From: Novosphingobium chloroacetimidivorans
Lineage (GTDB): Bacteria > Pseudomonadota > Alphaproteobacteria > Sphingomonadales > Sphingomonadaceae
DNA: 52,484 bases
Direction of reading: 5' to 3'
NCBI RefSeq assembly: GCF_014204535.1
Contig: NZ_JACHLR010000020.1
Location: 1-52,484 of the forward strand
The notes beneath the pieces are model-generated. The model saw only the letters and a program-made list of their open reading frames with translations. It was not told where the DNA came from and did not search any database. The position numbers were made by a program, and so were the translations under genes. Positions 9,218 to 18,640 of this stretch are shown piece after piece. The number at the start of each line of letters is the position of its first letter. The stretch's first letter is position 1.

Positions 9218-9790
9218 CAGGCCGGAGAGGTCTGGAAGTCGAAATGATCGGGTTTGATTTTGTGTTTGCCGACCATCCGGCTGACTTTAAGCAAGCTGTA
9301 GATCGAGCCCACCGCATCGAGCGCCTGAACCTTCTTAGGAACGACGCCTCTGCAACCGATCTCCCGCAGCCCGGCTTCGGTCAGTTCGGCGTTAACCCAC
9401 ATAGCGGAACAGCTTCCCGGTCAGGGGGCCGCGCAACCCGATCAGCGTGTCGACCTCCCGGTAGATCGGATCGCCCGACACGCACTCGCGGAGAATGCGG
9501 CACAACGGATCCTGCTCGTTGAGGGCCAAGAACATCAGCTGCGAAGGGATGTTCTTGGCGTTGAAAAGAAGGTGCATGTCGTTCTCGTCGAGATCGTCGC
9601 TCACGCCCGGTGCCGTTCCCGTCCCGACCGACATCAACAGCATCCTGTCGGCGCCGGCCGGCCAGGGCTGAACCTGCGCGGTCTTGCCTTTCCAGTAGCG
9701 GTCGAGCGTCATCATCGCGCGCCCCTGCTTCGCGTAACCGCGCCTGACATCCCAGACTGCATCGGTTCTTATAATGGCCCTCCTCGCACC
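9217..9790 (-). pseudogene. Patatin-like phospholipase, C-terminal remnant
   Basis: The segment MMTLDRYW ... MLLMSVGTGT ... DMHLLFNAKNIPSQL ... LNEQDPLCR ... GKLFRY ... HFDF aligns along its length with the C-terminal half of the intact patatin at 21596-22765. A frame change near 9400 splits it. The N-terminal half, with the oxyanion loop and the GxSxG serine, is absent; homology fades just after the stop of the GH19-containing gene. It has therefore lost catalysis. It sits between that gene and the SLOG-like gene, suggesting the operon once ended patatin-SLOG. Confidence 0.75.
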
Positions 9791-9809
9791 ATCACGCCGC
9801 CGCCCGCGG

Positions 9810-12800
9810 TCACTGCGTGTTCGGAGTGAGCGCCGCGCGCAGCGCCGCCTCGAACATGCGCGCCCGCTCGGCGATCTTTTCGGCATTGTTGAGCCCGCCG
9901 CCCACGACGCGCCTGGCGCCTACGTAATCGTTGGTTTTGGGCGTAATGTATCTGGTCACACCTCTACCCGTGAACGAATCGTCCAACACCACCGCCAGAG
10001 CGATCTCGAGCGCGATGGCCGGTTCGAGCGCGCGCTCGGGCTCCTCTTCTAAATCGATGCCGAGGAGCTTGCCGACACGTGCGTAGTTGTCCCGGCCGAC
10101 GATCTGCACATACCCCCTGCCGCGAAAGAGCGATGCGTCGCCCTCTTTCACATTGCGCAGGCTCCTACGCCTGGCTCCGGAAGCTCCATACATTGTTGCG
10201 AGCGCCTGATCGGAACCCAGTTCCGTAGTAGGCACGAATTGCCCTGCGGTTTCCTGATCGATCGTTGCCAGGAGATAAGCCGAAAGCCGGATCGTCCAGT
10301 CGGCATCCTGCGACGTCGCCGATCCTTCCGCCGTCAGGTTCCGCGCCGCAATCCGGCTGACGATGTCAGACGCAAGATTGGGCAAAGCCTGAAGTGCCGT
10401 TCCGTTGATCACCTGCTTGCCACGCCCGGCGCGGTAGCGCGCCATGAACTTGCCGGCGTCGAAGCAGGCTCTTTCAATGCATGCGCGGGTCGGGGGAGGG
10501 CTGCCGCAATCCGGGCCCGTGCATACTCCCGCGGTCTTCACGGGCGCCGATTGCGCGGTCGTATTAGGGGCGGGCTTGGCCGCGGCGGAGGCTCCTCTTC
10601 GCGATGGCGCAGCCTCCTGGGAGTTTGGCGGCACTATCGGCGAGGTCGCCGCGACCGCCTCGCGGTCCCGCCACGGGGGCATGTCGCCCAGCTTCAGTTC
10701 GGGCATAGCGGCCACGCTGCGGGTACTGTAGCCGGTCTGGCAGTCGAGCGTCAGGTGCGCGGCGGTGCCGTCATCGGCGACGAGGAGGAAGCGGTTGGTG
10801 TCGCCCGTGCCCCCCATCGGCCGGATCAGGCGTGCGCCGCCGGCGAGCCGCTCCTGCCGCCAGCCGGGGTGGGGCGGAAGCCAGATGCCCGTGATCACGC
10901 CGGCACGGCGCTCGACCCGCAGCGCGCCGACCGCGCCGTTCGCCAGCGTCCACACGAAGCAGCCGGTGCCCGCCGGCGCAGCGGCGGTCATGCGCGGCGC
11001 GTCGGGCAGGTGCAGCGTGTAGGCCGTCTTCGCCGCCATGTCGGTGAGCGTGATGTCGATCCGATCGTCGAACTTGCGCGCCGCCAGGATCGTGCCTTGC
11101 GCGTTCACCGCCAGTACCGGGGCCGCGAGCAGCGCACCGCGGCGGGCTGCGGCGACGACCAGCTTGGGCGGCAGGGCGCCGTCGACGGCGACGACCGCGC
11201 CTGTCGACGAGCTCGCCACCAGCTTGGGCCGTCCGTCGGCACCGCCATCGGTGAGCGCCATCGCGGCAATGCGGAAGGGCTCGGCGGCGCCGGTACTTGA
11301 TTGGATGCCGGACCGACTGGCGGGGCGGAACACGATATGACGCAGGGCTTGCGCCGGGTCGGCGGCTGAGGTGACGATCACGCCGTCCTCGCCGGCCTCC
11401 GTGGTCGCCAGCAGGCCGTGGTCGGTCGCGGCGACAAGCCTGTCCGCCGAGGCGCCGCCGGGCAGCGTCTCGCGCGCCGCGTCGGTTGCTTCCGCCAGCC
11501 ACAAGCACCCGGCGAGCAGCACTACGCCGAGCGCGAAGGGCGCGCGTCGGGCGAGCGGCCTGGCGCGATGGAGGCGAGTGAGGTCGGGCTGCGCCTTTGC
11601 CGGGGTCTTCGCCGGCAGCCGCGCGCAGCCCCAGGCGAGGAGCGGTCCGCCGACGACCGACACCGCAAGCGCATAAGGCGCGGCACCGCCAAGCGAGGAG
11701 GCGAACGCGGTAATTCCGACCGCCAGCGCGCCGCCCGCCACCGCCTGCAACGCCAGCTTGAGAATGGCACCGACGCGCGGTTGCGGGCTCCAGTCGTCGC
11801 GCGCGAAGCGGCCGAAGGTCCACCAGCAGACCGGCCAGCCGACGATCGCGATCACCAAGCCGACGAGGATGCCCGCTTTCGCGCTGCCGGCCCCCGCGCC
11901 CCATCCGAGCCGCGCCGCCAGCGCGTTGGCTGCGACCAGCGCGGTGACGAGGCCGCCCGTGGCGAACTGCCATGCCATCGCGCGCAGCCGCAGCCAGGCG
12001 CTGGCCGGGCGCAGCGCCAGGACCGTCACCGCCGCGCTCAGCCCCAGCGCCACCAGCGGCAGCCAGGCGAGCGGGTCGTCCGGCCGCTCGTCCCGGCCGG
12101 GGGTCGCCAGCCAGGCGGCGATCGCATAGCCCCACACCATGACCACCGCGCCCAGCCGCAGCCAGTCGATCTCGCGCAGCTGCTTCTGCCAGCTCGCCGG
12201 CCTTGCCTCGGGTAGGTCGACCGCCAGCTCGTCGACTTCGCCCGCGCGCATGAAGTCGACGAAGACCTCGTCCTCGTAGAGGCGCTCGGGTGGCGGGCCG
12301 GCGCTCGCCTCTTCGCGGGCATAGGCGGCGCGCGAGGCTTCGGGCTGGGCGCCTTGCGCGTCGGCTTCCTCGATCAGGCGCTGGATGAGGCCGCGTACTT
12401 CGCGGCTGCGCTCGGGCGAGAGGCGCGCGGCGAGGCGGCGGCGGATCGCGTCGGGAATGCGCCCGACGCGCAGCCACTCGAGCCGGGTGAGCGCGGCCAG
12501 CCGGGCGGGGGTGAACAGCGCCGCGCCGGTGCTACCGGCGCTCTGCAGCCGCATCTGCGTGCCCAGGTACAGCGCCAGGTCGTAGGTCGCGGCCGGGTAG
12601 ACCGCGAGGGCGCAGAGCCACTCGAAGCCCGGCCCGTCGGGATACCAGCTGAGGTCCGCGACCAGCCGGTCGAGCGCGGCTTCGTTACCCTGGGCGATCC
12701 ACTCGGGCACTTGCAGCAGCGCGCGGGCGAGGTCGCGCGGCATCGGCGGCACTTCGCCCAGCGGTGCGTCCAGAGGGTCGGCGGGCGCGCCGCTGTCGCG

Positions 12801-14660
12801 CACCTCCTGTGGCAGCTGGCGGGCCAGCGTCAGCACGCCGCTGTCGGACAGCTGCGCCAGCGGGCCGCCGATGCCGCGCGCGATCAGCAGCTCCTCGCGC
12901 GCCCATTCGGTGCGCGGCACGGGCGTGAGCATCCCACGCCGACGCCAGTGGCCGAGCATCGCATAGCCGCCGCGCAGCCGCCCGGTGAACAGGTCGAGCA
13001 TGCGCGCGCCATCGGCGATCAGCAGCAGCCGGTGGTTGGGATAGCGCGCCATCAGCTCCTGGATGGTCACCCGCCGCCCGTCGCGCTCGGCGCGGGTGAA
13101 CGAGGGATCGCCTTCGAAGAAGTAGACGTCGAGGCCGATGGCGCCAGTGCGCAGCGGCGCGATCATCGCCAACGCGCGCTGAGTCTCCAGATCGGTGCGC
13201 CCACGCTGCTCCATCAGCACGAGGTAGTCGGGGCGCGCCTGGAGCACGGCGGCGCGCACGTGCGGCAGGCCGCCGTCGCGGATCGTCGCGCGGATGCTGC
13301 CGCGCAAGTCGACCGCGCGGGTCATGCGCGGCATGCGCCGCTGCAGCGCGCGGTGGGCGTCGCGCAGCAGCTCGGCCCGGCCGAGCGGACGGTCGGCGGC
13401 CTCGTGCACCAGCGCGGTGCGGTGGGGCGGCAAGCGCGGCGGCCGCAGCCGCAGGAACCCGCGCCGCGGGTCGAGGAACGGCAGCAGCGCGCCGGTCAGC
13501 ATCATCATCGTGAGCAAGGCGATCGGCCAGGGCACCCAGCCGGGCAGCGTCGCGCGCTCGGATGCCTGTGGTCGCCACAGCGCGTCTGGAGGGGTCCAGT
13601 CCGGGCGCTCGGCCGCAACGGCGCGGGCGATGTGATCGTCGTCCCACCGCGCAGGCTCGCCGCCGATCGCCACCAGCCGCTGCCGCACCTGCGGCACGAC
13701 CTGCGCGGCCGGGTTCGTGCCGCCGGGGGGGATCAGGTCGCTCGCGGCGAGCGACGACGTGACGCGCCGCACCTCGGCCGAGTCCTTCCAATCGGAGCTG
13801 GTGAAGGATGGCAGCACGTCGGCGAGCCGCGGCTGCCGGCCCGGTGTCTCGATCTGGGCGATGGCCCAGGCGAGGCGATCCTCGTCGACCGCCTGCCGGC
13901 CCAGGACCCAGGGCGAGGAGCGCATCGCCAGCGGCCGGTCCGAAGGCTCCGCGATCAGTGCGCGCAGCCGCCGCAGGTACTCGTCCGGTTCGATCCGGAA
14001 CGGCACTGACCCGGCCCGCTCGCGCGCGATCTCGCGCAGTGTCGGTGCGCCGTCGTAGCGGGTGACGATGTCCTGGAGTGCGGACCAGCTGTCGGTATCG
14101 CCAGCCGTGGCCGGTGCGCTCGGCATGGCGGTGGGCGTCTGCGTCGCAGCAGGCCGCCCGCTGCCGCCGGCCGCGTCCTCTGCCTGCGCCGGCTGCTGCG
14201 TCTGCTGCGCCGTGATGCCACCGACGCCCAAACCCACGGCGACAGCGAGCAGCCCCAGCAGACCCAGCAGCAGGACCGCGGCGACGCTGCGCGGCAGGCT
14301 TGTGGGCAGCCTTTCGCGCAGCCGGTCGAACCAGGTGGAAGGCTCGGGTTCGTCCGGCTCGATGACCCTGTCCGGCGCGCTGTCGGTGCGTGGCGGGGCG
14401 TCCTGTGCCACCGGCTCGATCCCGGCGACGATCGTCTCGAACGCGCTCCGCTCATCGCCGGTGCGGGTCAGCAGCGGGGCAAGATAGGGTCCCAGCGCCG
14501 CGATGCCCGCGCCGCCCAGTCCGCGTGCCATCAGCGCACGGGTGAGGCGGTGCGCGTCAACGCTCTCGCGCGGGGTCACGGCGAAGACCGGCATGCGGCA
14601 GGTGTCGAGCCGCTCGAGCAGCAGCTCCAGCTGCTCGATCAGGCCCAGCCGCCGGCCCAA
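9810..14660 (-). CDS. Giant membrane protein: vWA-like segment, multipass region, C-terminal GH19 lysozyme-like domain
   Basis: This is 1616 residues from a TTG start 3 bases after the MoxR stop. In order: a soluble N-terminus; TM helix (about 123-147); a long extracytoplasmic-looking loop; TM helix (375-396); a vWA-like segment (about 475-620, YLVLMEQRGRTD ... YFFEGDP ... LLLIADG) without an obvious MIDAS DxSxS; about seven TM helices (834-1057); a beta-rich, propeller-like region (1065-1340); and a GH19-like domain (about 1394-1616). The GH19 part shows IDQETAG with the candidate catalytic Glu (about 1470), and FRGRGYVQIVGRDNY, the family's substrate-site signature. MoxR-vWA pairs are known partners. 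Adding a peptidoglycan/chitin hydrolase to the vWA partner suggests an envelope-acting effector. Confidence 0.8.
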   Translation of the reverse strand: MGRRLGLIEQLELLLERLDTCRMPVFAVTPRESVDAHRLTRALMARGLGGAGIAALGPYLAPLLTRTGDERSAFETIVAGIEPVAQDAPPRTDSAPDRVIEPDEPEPSTWFDRLRERLPTSLPRSVAAVLLLGLLGLLAVAVGLGVGGITAQQTQQPAQAEDAAGGSGRPAATQTPTAMPSAPATAGDTDSWSALQDIVTRYDGAPTLREIARERAGSVPFRIEPDEYLRRLRALIAEPSDRPLAMRSSPWVLGRQAVDEDRLAWAIAQIETPGRQPRLADVLPSFTSSDWKDSAEVRRVTSSLAASDLIPPGGTNPAAQVVPQVRQRLVAIGGEPARWDDDHIARAVAAERPDWTPPDALWRPQASERATLPGWVPWPIALLTMMMLTGALLPFLDPRRGFLRLRPPRLPPHRTALVHEAADRPLGRAELLRDAHRALQRRMPRMTRAVDLRGSIRATIRDGGLPHVRAAVLQARPDYLVLMEQRGRTDLETQRALAMIAPLRTGAIGLDVYFFEGDPSFTRAERDGRRVTIQELMARYPNHRLLLIADGARMLDLFTGRLRGGYAMLGHWRRRGMLTPVPRTEWAREELLIARGIGGPLAQLSDSGVLTLARQLPQEVRDSGAPADPLDAPLGEVPPMPRDLARALLQVPEWIAQGNEAALDRLVADLSWYPDGPGFEWLCALAVYPAATYDLALYLGTQMRLQSAGSTGAALFTPARLAALTRLEWLRVGRIPDAIRRRLAARLSPERSREVRGLIQRLIEEADAQGAQPEASRAAYAREEASAGPPPERLYEDEVFVDFMRAGEVDELAVDLPEARPASWQKQLREIDWLRLGAVVMVWGYAIAAWLATPGRDERPDDPLAWLPLVALGLSAAVTVLALRPASAWLRLRAMAWQFATGGLVTALVAANALAARLGWGAGAGSAKAGILVGLVIAIVGWPVCWWTFGRFARDDWSPQPRVGAILKLALQAVAGGALAVGITAFASSLGGAAPYALAVSVVGGPLLAWGCARLPAKTPAKAQPDLTRLHRARPLARRAPFALGVVLLAGCLWLAEATDAARETLPGGASADRLVAATDHGLLATTEAGEDGVIVTSAADPAQALRHIVFRPASRSGIQSSTGAAEPFRIAAMALTDGGADGRPKLVASSSTGAVVAVDGALPPKLVVAAARRGALLAAPVLAVNAQGTILAARKFDDRIDITLTDMAAKTAYTLHLPDAPRMTAAAPAGTGCFVWTLANGAVGALRVERRAGVITGIWLPPHPGWRQERLAGGARLIRPMGGTGDTNRFLLVADDGTAAHLTLDCQTGYSTRSVAAMPELKLGDMPPWRDREAVAATSPIVPPNSQEAAPSRRGASAAAKPAPNTTAQSAPVKTAGVCTGPDCGSPPPTRACIERACFDAGKFMARYRAGRGKQVINGTALQALPNLASDIVSRIAARNLTAEGSATSQDADWTIRLSAYLLATIDQETAGQFVPTTELGSDQALATMYGASGARRRSLRNVKEGDASLFRGRGYVQIVGRDNYARVGKLLGIDLEEEPERALEPAIALEIALAVVLDDSFTGRGVTRYITPKTNDYVGARRVVGGGLNNAEKIAERARMFEAALRAALTPNTQ

Positions 14661-14663
14661 GCG

Positions 14664-15728
14664 TCAGTCCTCCAGCATCAGGCCGAAGCTGTCGCGCAGG
14701 AGCTGCTTGAGCCGCTGCGTGGCCTCGGTCGACTTGGCGATCGCCGGGATCGAGCGCTCCAACAGCGCCGCCTGCGGTGCGAGGGGTTGGTTCGGATCGT
14801 AGCGGGCGAACAGCAGCATCTGGATCCAGTCGAGCAGTTCGGCCGTCGACACGCTCTCGCCGCTCCCCATGCCGCCCGACTGGCGGAAGCGGACGAACAG
14901 GTCGACGAGCTCGCCCAGCCCCTCGGGCAGCATCGCTTCGTGGTCCCGCTCGAGCTGGGTGGCGAGCCGGCGGGCGACGATGGCCTTGAGCTGGTCGGGC
15001 TCGGGGTACTTGATCTCGAAGCGCAGGCAGCGGCGCAGGAACGCCGGCGGCAGTCCGCGCTCGTCGTTGGAGGTGATGATCACGACCGGCATGTACTCGG
15101 CCGGGATCGGATCGTGCTTGCCGCCCGGCGAGAGTGCGTTGCGCAGCTCGGGCACGCGGAAGTACAGCCGCTCGATCTCGTTGAGCAGGTCGTTGGGAAA
15201 GTCGCGCGGGGCCTTGTCGATCTCGTCGATCAGCACGACGGTGCGGCGCTGCGGGCGGTTTACTTGCGCGGTTGCCTCGGCAGGTCCGAGCAGGTTCGCC
15301 ACGCGCTCGTTGTCGGCGGGAAAGGCGTCGAGGATCGCCTTGCCGAGCGCCTGGTAGGTGATGAAGTCGTGCAGGTCGAGCCCATCCGCGCCGTCTCCCT
15401 GCGGGCGGCTGGCGCGGAAGGCGGAAAGCGCGTCGAAGGAGTAGAACAGGTCGCGCGCCTCGCTGGTGGATTTGGTGTCGAAGGTCTCGATTCCCCAGCC
15501 GAACCAGTCGGCGATGGCGAAGGCGAGGTCGGACTTGCCGGTCCCCGGAGGGCCCATCAGCAGCAGCGGCCGTCCTAAAATGAGCGCGCTGTCGACCGCC
15601 TCGCGCAGGCCCGGCGGCGGCAGGTAGTCGCGCGGGTCGTCGTGCCGGCGCAGCGTCTTGATCATCGTGCCGAGTCCCGAACCGGGCTGGTCCACGCCGA
15701 GCCGGAAGTAGCCTGGAACCTGTGTCAT
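14664..15728 (-). CDS. MoxR-type AAA+ ATPase, 354 aa
   Basis: The ATG at 15728 overlaps the TIR-gene stop (ATGA), which fixes the start; longer upstream codons are shadows. Walker A GPPGTGKS (residues 59-66), Walker B VVLIDEID (164-171), sensor-1 ITSND (218-222) and an arginine-finger region near FLRRC (230-234) are all intact, so ATP hydrolysis is expected. MoxR proteins typically act with vWA-domain partners as chaperone-like remodellers. Here the next gene, 3 bases away, encodes a membrane vWA-like/GH19 protein. With the TIR gene it forms a coupled trio likely made together. Role inferred: NTP-dependent switch controlling the effector. Confidence 0.9.
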   Translation of the reverse strand: MTQVPGYFRLGVDQPGSGLGTMIKTLRRHDDPRDYLPPPGLREAVDSALILGRPLLLMGPPGTGKSDLAFAIADWFGWGIETFDTKSTSEARDLFYSFDALSAFRASRPQGDGADGLDLHDFITYQALGKAILDAFPADNERVANLLGPAEATAQVNRPQRRTVVLIDEIDKAPRDFPNDLLNEIERLYFRVPELRNALSPGGKHDPIPAEYMPVVIITSNDERGLPPAFLRRCLRFEIKYPEPDQLKAIVARRLATQLERDHEAMLPEGLGELVDLFVRFRQSGGMGSGESVSTAELLDWIQMLLFARYDPNQPLAPQAALLERSIPAIAKSTEATQRLKQLLRDSFGLMLED

Positions 15729-17119
15729 GCCGCCCTCCCGAGCGTCTGGAAGAAGGCGCGGACCCGGTCGGCGAAGACGGCGTGGTTGACCCCGTCGTCC
15801 CGCTCGGCGCGCGTGGGATAGATCGTGCTGGTGATGGCGGCCTCCAGCCGGTCGCGCTCGGTGCTGGCGAGCACGTTGGACCGGATGTCGCGCGTCCAGC
15901 CCAGCGCGTGGTCGAGCGCGATCGGCCGCAGCAGCGAGGGGAAGGCGAAGACCGGTGTCTGCGCCGCGCCCGCCGCCTCCTTCGTCAGCCACTCGCACAA
16001 CGCCTTGTTGCGCTTGTAGCTGGAGCGGTCGAGCTTCTGGCGCGGCGGATAGTCGGGCCAGCCGGGCGCCGCCTCACCGAGCAGCACGGTGAGCACCGGG
16101 ATCACCGGGGTGCGCGGGAAGTCGGCGGCGAAGCGGGTCCAGAACGCGATCCAGTCGGCCAGCGGCAGGCTGGTGGGCGGCGAGCGGACGGTGACTATCG
16201 AGACGACGATGGTCGGCGTCCCGCCGCGCAGGTGATCGGCAACTGCACCCAGGTGCACGTCGTAGGAATCGTGCAGGAACTCCTCGATCAGCGAGAAGGC
16301 GAAGTCCTGCTGGAACGCGTCCCCGCGCGAGGACGGCAGCTCGACGTGGCGCACGTTGACGGGCTCGGCCATGCCGCTGCCGTCGTCGGCGAGCGGCAGC
16401 GCCTCGAAGAAACGCGGCGGCAGCTCGTTGTCCGGAGTGGCAAGCACGATCGGCGGCGTAGTTCCGGTCTCGGCCAGACGCCGGCGGGCATGGGCGATGA
16501 CGCGGCGCTGCTCGCGCCGGCCGACGCACAGAGGCAGGAGGTCGAGCAGGCTGCGGAACTGCTCCACGCGCGGCCCGCGGATGGCGGCGGCGACAGCGGG
16601 CTCGATCCGGGTGCTGCGCAGGATCGCGAGGTTGTTGGCAAGCTTGGCCGGATCGAGCGTGGCCGACACGTCGATCGCGTCCATCAACCGCACGTAGGAG
16701 GGCAGCACTGCCGAATCGAACGAGCCGATCTTGGCGAAGACCAGCTTCTGCAAGGCGTGGCCCCACATGATCTCGGCCTTCCACTCGACGCGGTGATGGG
16801 TGTTCTCCGCCGCCAGCCGCTGGTCGTCCTCCTCGGCAAGGCCGGGCAGGGTGAGCGCGTCGGAGGCGATCACCAGCACGCAGTCGCATTCGCGCAGCGC
16901 GCATTGGAGGCGCGCCGACCAGTTGGTCTCGCCTGCGGCCGACCACAGCGTCTCGATGCCGTGGTCGGCGCAGTAATCAGGCGTGAAGCGTGGGCCGATG
17001 CCCTCGGGATGGTCGATGAACAGGCGGTAGCCGGCGGCGATCAGATCGTCGACGATATGGCCGATGCGCGGCTTGTCGCGGCTGGCGTGGCTGACGAAGA
17101 CATAGGGCGCGTCAGGCAT
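15725..17119 (-). CDS. TIR-domain protein with C-terminal STAND-like module, 464 aa
   Basis: The start MPDAPYVFVSH (ATG at 17119) is preceded by a GGAGGGCAGG ribosome binding site. Residues about 5-165 form a TIR domain: FVSHASRDK box 1, YRLFIDHPEGIG, then a VEWKAEI motif that may carry the catalytic Glu of NAD-cleaving TIRs. Residues about 170-215 form a short helical region (FRSLLDLLP) that could be an effector-associated adaptor domain. The C-terminal 230 residues (AFQQDFAFSLIEEFL ... WIAFWTRFAADFP ... VIPVLTVLLG) look like an inactive STAND-type module, tentatively. In known conflict systems such proteins link sensing to NAD+ depletion. First gene of the minus-strand operon, divergent from the membrane protein at 17219. 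Confidence 0.85.
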   Translation of the reverse strand: MPDAPYVFVSHASRDKPRIGHIVDDLIAAGYRLFIDHPEGIGPRFTPDYCADHGIETLWSAAGETNWSARLQCALRECDCVLVIASDALTLPGLAEEDDQRLAAENTHHRVEWKAEIMWGHALQKLVFAKIGSFDSAVLPSYVRLMDAIDVSATLDPAKLANNLAILRSTRIEPAVAAAIRGPRVEQFRSLLDLLPLCVGRREQRRVIAHARRRLAETGTTPPIVLATPDNELPPRFFEALPLADDGSGMAEPVNVRHVELPSSRGDAFQQDFAFSLIEEFLHDSYDVHLGAVADHLRGGTPTIVVSIVTVRSPPTSLPLADWIAFWTRFAADFPRTPVIPVLTVLLGEAAPGWPDYPPRQKLDRSSYKRNKALCEWLTKEAAGAAQTPVFAFPSLLRPIALDHALGWTRDIRSNVLASTERDRLEAAITSTIYPTRAERDDGVNHAVFADRVRAFFQTLGRAA

Positions 17120-17218
17120 GGCCTGCCCTCCCGCTTTTTGCGCTGTCCGCGTCAGCCACCGAATAACCCCTAGTATTCTTACCCTATTGCTTCGCCGTAG
17201 CGGCGCAATCATCCGACA
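17120..17218. promoter_or_regulatory. Divergent intergenic region of the TIR operon
   Basis: This 99-base spacer separates the TIR operon start from the divergent membrane-protein gene. It must hold at least the TIR-operon promoter. It contains an AT-richer patch (about 17160-17190). No operator or sigma-70 boxes can be assigned firmly. Confidence 0.45.
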
Positions 17219-18640
17219 ATGCGCCATGATCTTGCGACGATCAACTATTTGGACGATTGTAAGCTGGTGGTAGCGCGCGGCTTTGACGGATCCGACCAGA
17301 TCGAACCGCCCCGCAGCGGTGGGGATGGAGCGAGCGCGGTGTTCGCTGCGGCGGGTGACGCGCTGAACCGCTGGTGGGAGCGCCTTGTCGCCATGGCGCG
17401 CACGGACCGGTCCAGGCCACCCGAATCCGTCGTTCAGGCCGAGGCGCGGCGGGGGCGGGCGTTGTTGCTGTGGGTCCTTGCAATCGGGGCTGTCGCGCTG
17501 GCGTGCCACCTCGTCGCCCAGTCTGCGCTAGACGGCCTCTACGGCCAGCTCTACGACCGATCCGCCAAGCCGGGCCTCTTTTCGCCCGCCGACCGCGACG
17601 TGCGGCGCGCGCAGTCGTTGGGCGCTTACCTCCTGCTCGAGCATGAGGATGGTCAGGCCACGGTGCTGCGGCGCGGCTTGAGGACGGGGGAGAATGGCAC
17701 CGGCAGTGCCATCTCCGCATGGTGGCGCGGTTCGGTGCTGCAGCCGTTGGTTTCCGCCGGGTTCCTGCAGGCGATGTTCAAGGTCGATCCCTGGCTGAGC
17801 TTCGCGCGCCTCGCGCCTCGGCGCGCGGGCGTCGTGCGCGATTGCAGCGATTGTCCGCAGATGGTGCTGCTGAGCGCCGGCCTCATTGGTGGCGATCAGG
17901 TCTGGTGGTCCGAGGGCAGCCCCACCGTCGACGTGCCGGCGCTGGCGATCGCGCGCGAGCCGCTGCGCGCGGTGCCATGCCAGTGGCAAGGCGCGGGGTG
18001 CGTGGCGCAGGGTGCGAACGCGAGGGCGGCGCCTGTCGGGTTCCGCAATCCGCTGCAGGACGCGCGACTGGTCCGTGCTTTCCGGCAGGGATACCGGCTC
18101 CTCACGCCCGAGGAGTACGTTGGGCTGCGCCGGTTGGCAGCGGCAGACCCGAGTGCCGGCTTGGGCTCGCTCCTGGTGCGTCGCGACGAGTGGGTGTGCC
18201 GTGACATGAGCGATCCTGCGACCTGCTGGGTTTTTGAGGGTGGCGAACCGAAGCTCCCCTTCAAGACAGGCGCGATCCGCCTGGTGCGTGATGCCGATCG
18301 GCGGGCCACCAGCGCAGCCAAGGTCGCCACGGATGCAGCCGAGCCGACGCCGCATCCGCAACGCGTCTACATTCAGTTCGCCGGCGCGCTCACGCGCCCG
18401 CAGATCACGGCGGCCAACGGCATGCTGCGGGCTGCCGGCTGGCAGGTGCAGAGCGCCAGCGGCGAGCGCATCGCCAGCGCGGCCGGGCAGAACCAGGTGC
18501 GCTACGGCGGCGACAATGCCGCAGCCGCGCGCGAGCTGGCGCAGGCGGTCGATGCGCTCGGACTTGCAAGCCGGCCGGTGACGAGCCGCTATTACGCGCC
18601 GGTCGGGGCTGACGTGCTCGAGATATGGATCTCGAACTGA
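17219..18640 (+). CDS. Single-span membrane protein with SPOR-like C-terminal domain, up to 473 aa
   Basis: A cytoplasmic N-terminus is followed by one TM helix (about 80-102), a large Cys-containing extracytoplasmic domain (CSDCPQM, CQWQGAGC), and a C-terminal domain (about 383-473, VYIQFAGALTR ... RIASAAGQNQVRYGGD ... RPVTSRYY ... LEIWISN) with the alternating pattern of SPOR-like peptidoglycan-binding folds. I recognise this C-terminal pattern from proteins near bacterial conflict genes but cannot name the family. The true start could be a later GTG (about 17270 or 17339), since the first residues lack coding character. Its stop is adjacent to the stop of the convergent 18641 gene. Inference: periplasmic sensor or anchor for the system. 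Confidence 0.7.
   Translation: MRHDLATINYLDDCKLVVARGFDGSDQIEPPRSGGDGASAVFAAAGDALNRWWERLVAMARTDRSRPPESVVQAEARRGRALLLWVLAIGAVALACHLVAQSALDGLYGQLYDRSAKPGLFSPADRDVRRAQSLGAYLLLEHEDGQATVLRRGLRTGENGTGSAISAWWRGSVLQPLVSAGFLQAMFKVDPWLSFARLAPRRAGVVRDCSDCPQMVLLSAGLIGGDQVWWSEGSPTVDVPALAIAREPLRAVPCQWQGAGCVAQGANARAAPVGFRNPLQDARLVRAFRQGYRLLTPEEYVGLRRLAAADPSAGLGSLLVRRDEWVCRDMSDPATCWVFEGGEPKLPFKTGAIRLVRDADRRATSAAKVATDAAEPTPHPQRVYIQFAGALTRPQITAANGMLRAAGWQVQSASGERIASAAGQNQVRYGGDNAAAARELAQAVDALGLASRPVTSRYYAPVGADVLEIWISN

Noticed and set aside
10239..14009. Long plus-strand open frames opposite the 1616-residue gene
   Set aside because: Arg/Gly/Pro-rich composition typical of GC-rich antisense shadows; the minus frame has recognisable domains.
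15722..17173. 483-codon plus-strand frame opposite the TIR gene
   Set aside because: Shadow frame; the TIR frame has conserved motifs, a good RBS and operon overlaps.
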